From Candidatus Peregrinibacteria bacterium (GTDB taxonomy: Bacteria; Patescibacteriota; Gracilibacteria; Peribacterales; Peribacteraceae), in NCBI GenBank assembly GCA_016866815.1, contig VGKZ01000068.1, positions 1 through 6,158 of the forward strand: DNA of 6,158 nt. The letters run 5' to 3'. Position numbers and translations under genes: made by a program. Positions 5,376-6,158 of this stretch are shown here, piece by piece (within the stretch, counting starts at the first letter, position 1; each line of letters begins with the position of its first letter). Under the pieces are notes generated by a model that saw only the letters and a program-made list of their open reading frames with translations, did not search any database and had not been told where the DNA came from.

Positions 5376-6158
5376 TCACTCTTCTATCACATCCAGATCT
5401 TTCAACGAACTCAATTCCAGATACGTGATGGTCCACACGGTTTGTTTGAATACCATAAGGTAAGCGAAGAAGTAGCTGGCTGCTGCAACGAGAGCCAGAC
5501 CGATGACACAGCCGATGCTGTAGCTCAAGGCGGGGGAGAGGACCTGTGTCAGGAGCAGCCCCACGCCGAGGACGATGCCGGGTATGAGGACGATCATGAG
5601 GATATTGATGAGGATGCGCAAACTAATGACGAAGAGCAGGATGAAGAGGAAGAACACGTGCCCGAGATGGCTGATGATGAGTTTGATGCTCTTACCGACG
5701 GATTCGAATGGTCCGAGCTTGTGGATGACGATGCCTTCTTCCGCGAATGATGCGAGGAACTTGATGATGTTACTGAAGACCCAGAGGAAAATCACCATGC
5801 CGATTGGCAGCAACAACAGTGTGCCTTCCGGTCCATAACGGATCATCAGCGAGATGACGGTGACGATGGTGGAAAGCCCGCTCAGGATCAGTACTTCATG
5901 CACGATGAAGATTGGCAGGAAGTTGTAGAGCGCCAAAACGAGCCCGCCTTTCACTTCCTGTTTGAGGTGTGACTTCGCTGCAAGACCGATGATTGCTCCC
6001 TGCGCGAAGTGGGGGAACACGAGCTCGATGGCGATCATGACGAAGATGGTGATGATGATCGTCCACGCGGCCGGGGCGGGCATGAATTCCAGTAAGAATT
6101 CTTCCATCGCGAAGAAACTGATCGTTTCCCCCTTGATGACGTACAGATAGAAGAACCA
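5376..6158 (-). CDS. Polytopic membrane protein of unknown function (start possibly outside window)
   Basis: Counting from the ATG at 6107 the protein has 243 residues and about six hydrophobic segments (roughly 15-34, 53-75, 77-90, 96-118, 149-190, 195-220), with a short charged C-terminus ending LKDLDVIEE. The frame stays open through all 17 codons from 6107 to the window edge, and these encode a similar hydrophobic stretch (WFFYLYVIKGETISFF). No Shine-Dalgarno is well placed before the 6107 ATG, so the gene probably begins beyond the window; 6107 is the only in-frame ATG seen near this end. The segment EEGIVIHKLGPFESVGKSIKL (123-143) recalls the A-x-V-x-E-x-x-G-x-x-EA-x-x-x-S pattern of polytopic domains such as the membrane region of glycerophosphodiester phosphodiesterases, but no catalytic domain is present. 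The MFS gene follows on the same strand after 52 bp. Function not recognised. Confidence 0.72.
   Translation of the reverse strand, partial: WFFYLYVIKGETISFFAMEEFLLEFMPAPAAWTIIITIFVMIAIELVFPHFAQGAIIGLAAKSHLKQEVKGGLVLALYNFLPIFIVHEVLILSGLSTIVTVISLMIRYGPEGTLLLLPIGMVIFLWVFSNIIKFLASFAEEGIVIHKLGPFESVGKSIKLIISHLGHVFFLFILLFVISLRILINILMIVLIPGIVLGVGLLLTQVLSPALSYSIGCVIGLALVAAASYFFAYLMVFKQTVWTITYLELSSLKDLDVIEE

Noticed and set aside
4511..5428. Long + strand open frame of 305 codons opposite the MFS gene
   Set aside because: Composition is dominated by Glu/Arg/Gly from the reversed codons of the MFS gene, it has no recognisable domain, and it overlaps a convincing transporter across most of its length.
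1..6158. Recoded UGA, as in some Patescibacteria lineages
   Set aside because: TGA ends valS, the response regulator, lexA, the MFS gene and the membrane protein at sensible family lengths, so it acts as a normal stop.

Overview
The window looks like chromosomal DNA from a bacterium using the standard code: four of the five visible stops are TGA and one is TAG, each at a sensible protein end. Five genes are recognisable plus one unassigned membrane protein, with no tRNA, rRNA, CRISPR array or insertion sequence. G+C is moderate, about 50% in the response regulator and 60% or more in the polymerase lines I counted by hand. Starts mostly lack a well-placed Shine-Dalgarno. A Patescibacteria/CPR-type lineage (for example the Peregrinibacteria/Peribacteria side) is a possible source, judged from the compact gene set and the style of the membrane protein; this is a weak inference.

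Layout. The + strand carries the 3' part of a valyl-tRNA synthetase gene (1-1479), then a short single-domain response-regulator gene (1520-1945) with its own candidate promoter. Positions 1946-2137 are a convergent intergenic region holding two strong inverted repeats side by side. Everything from 2138 to the right edge is on the - strand. Read in the direction of transcription the order is: a polytopic membrane protein (open at the window edge), an MFS transporter, a LexA repressor, and a Y-family DNA polymerase.

How the genes fit together. lexA and the Y-family polymerase are 52 bp apart on the same strand and look like one SOS unit: a complete self-cleaving LexA with a translesion polymerase directly downstream. 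A near-consensus sigma-70 promoter (TTGACA, 17 bp, TATCAT) precedes lexA. Its spacer is almost filled by an imperfect 16-bp palindrome, GTGT-N8-ACAC, the expected architecture for LexA autorepression that would also control the polymerase. The polymerase combines DinB-like catalytic motifs with a UmuC-like C-terminal tail and a clamp-binding motif. The MFS and membrane-protein genes have no evident functional link to SOS. The response regulator has no kinase beside it and appears to have lost the conserved lysine of the phosphorylation site.

The most interesting points are the LexA promoter/operator, the LexA-polymerase pairing, the twin inverted repeats at 2011-2116, the degenerate response regulator, and the atypical residues after the synthetase KMSKS motif. 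No clearly new system is evident.
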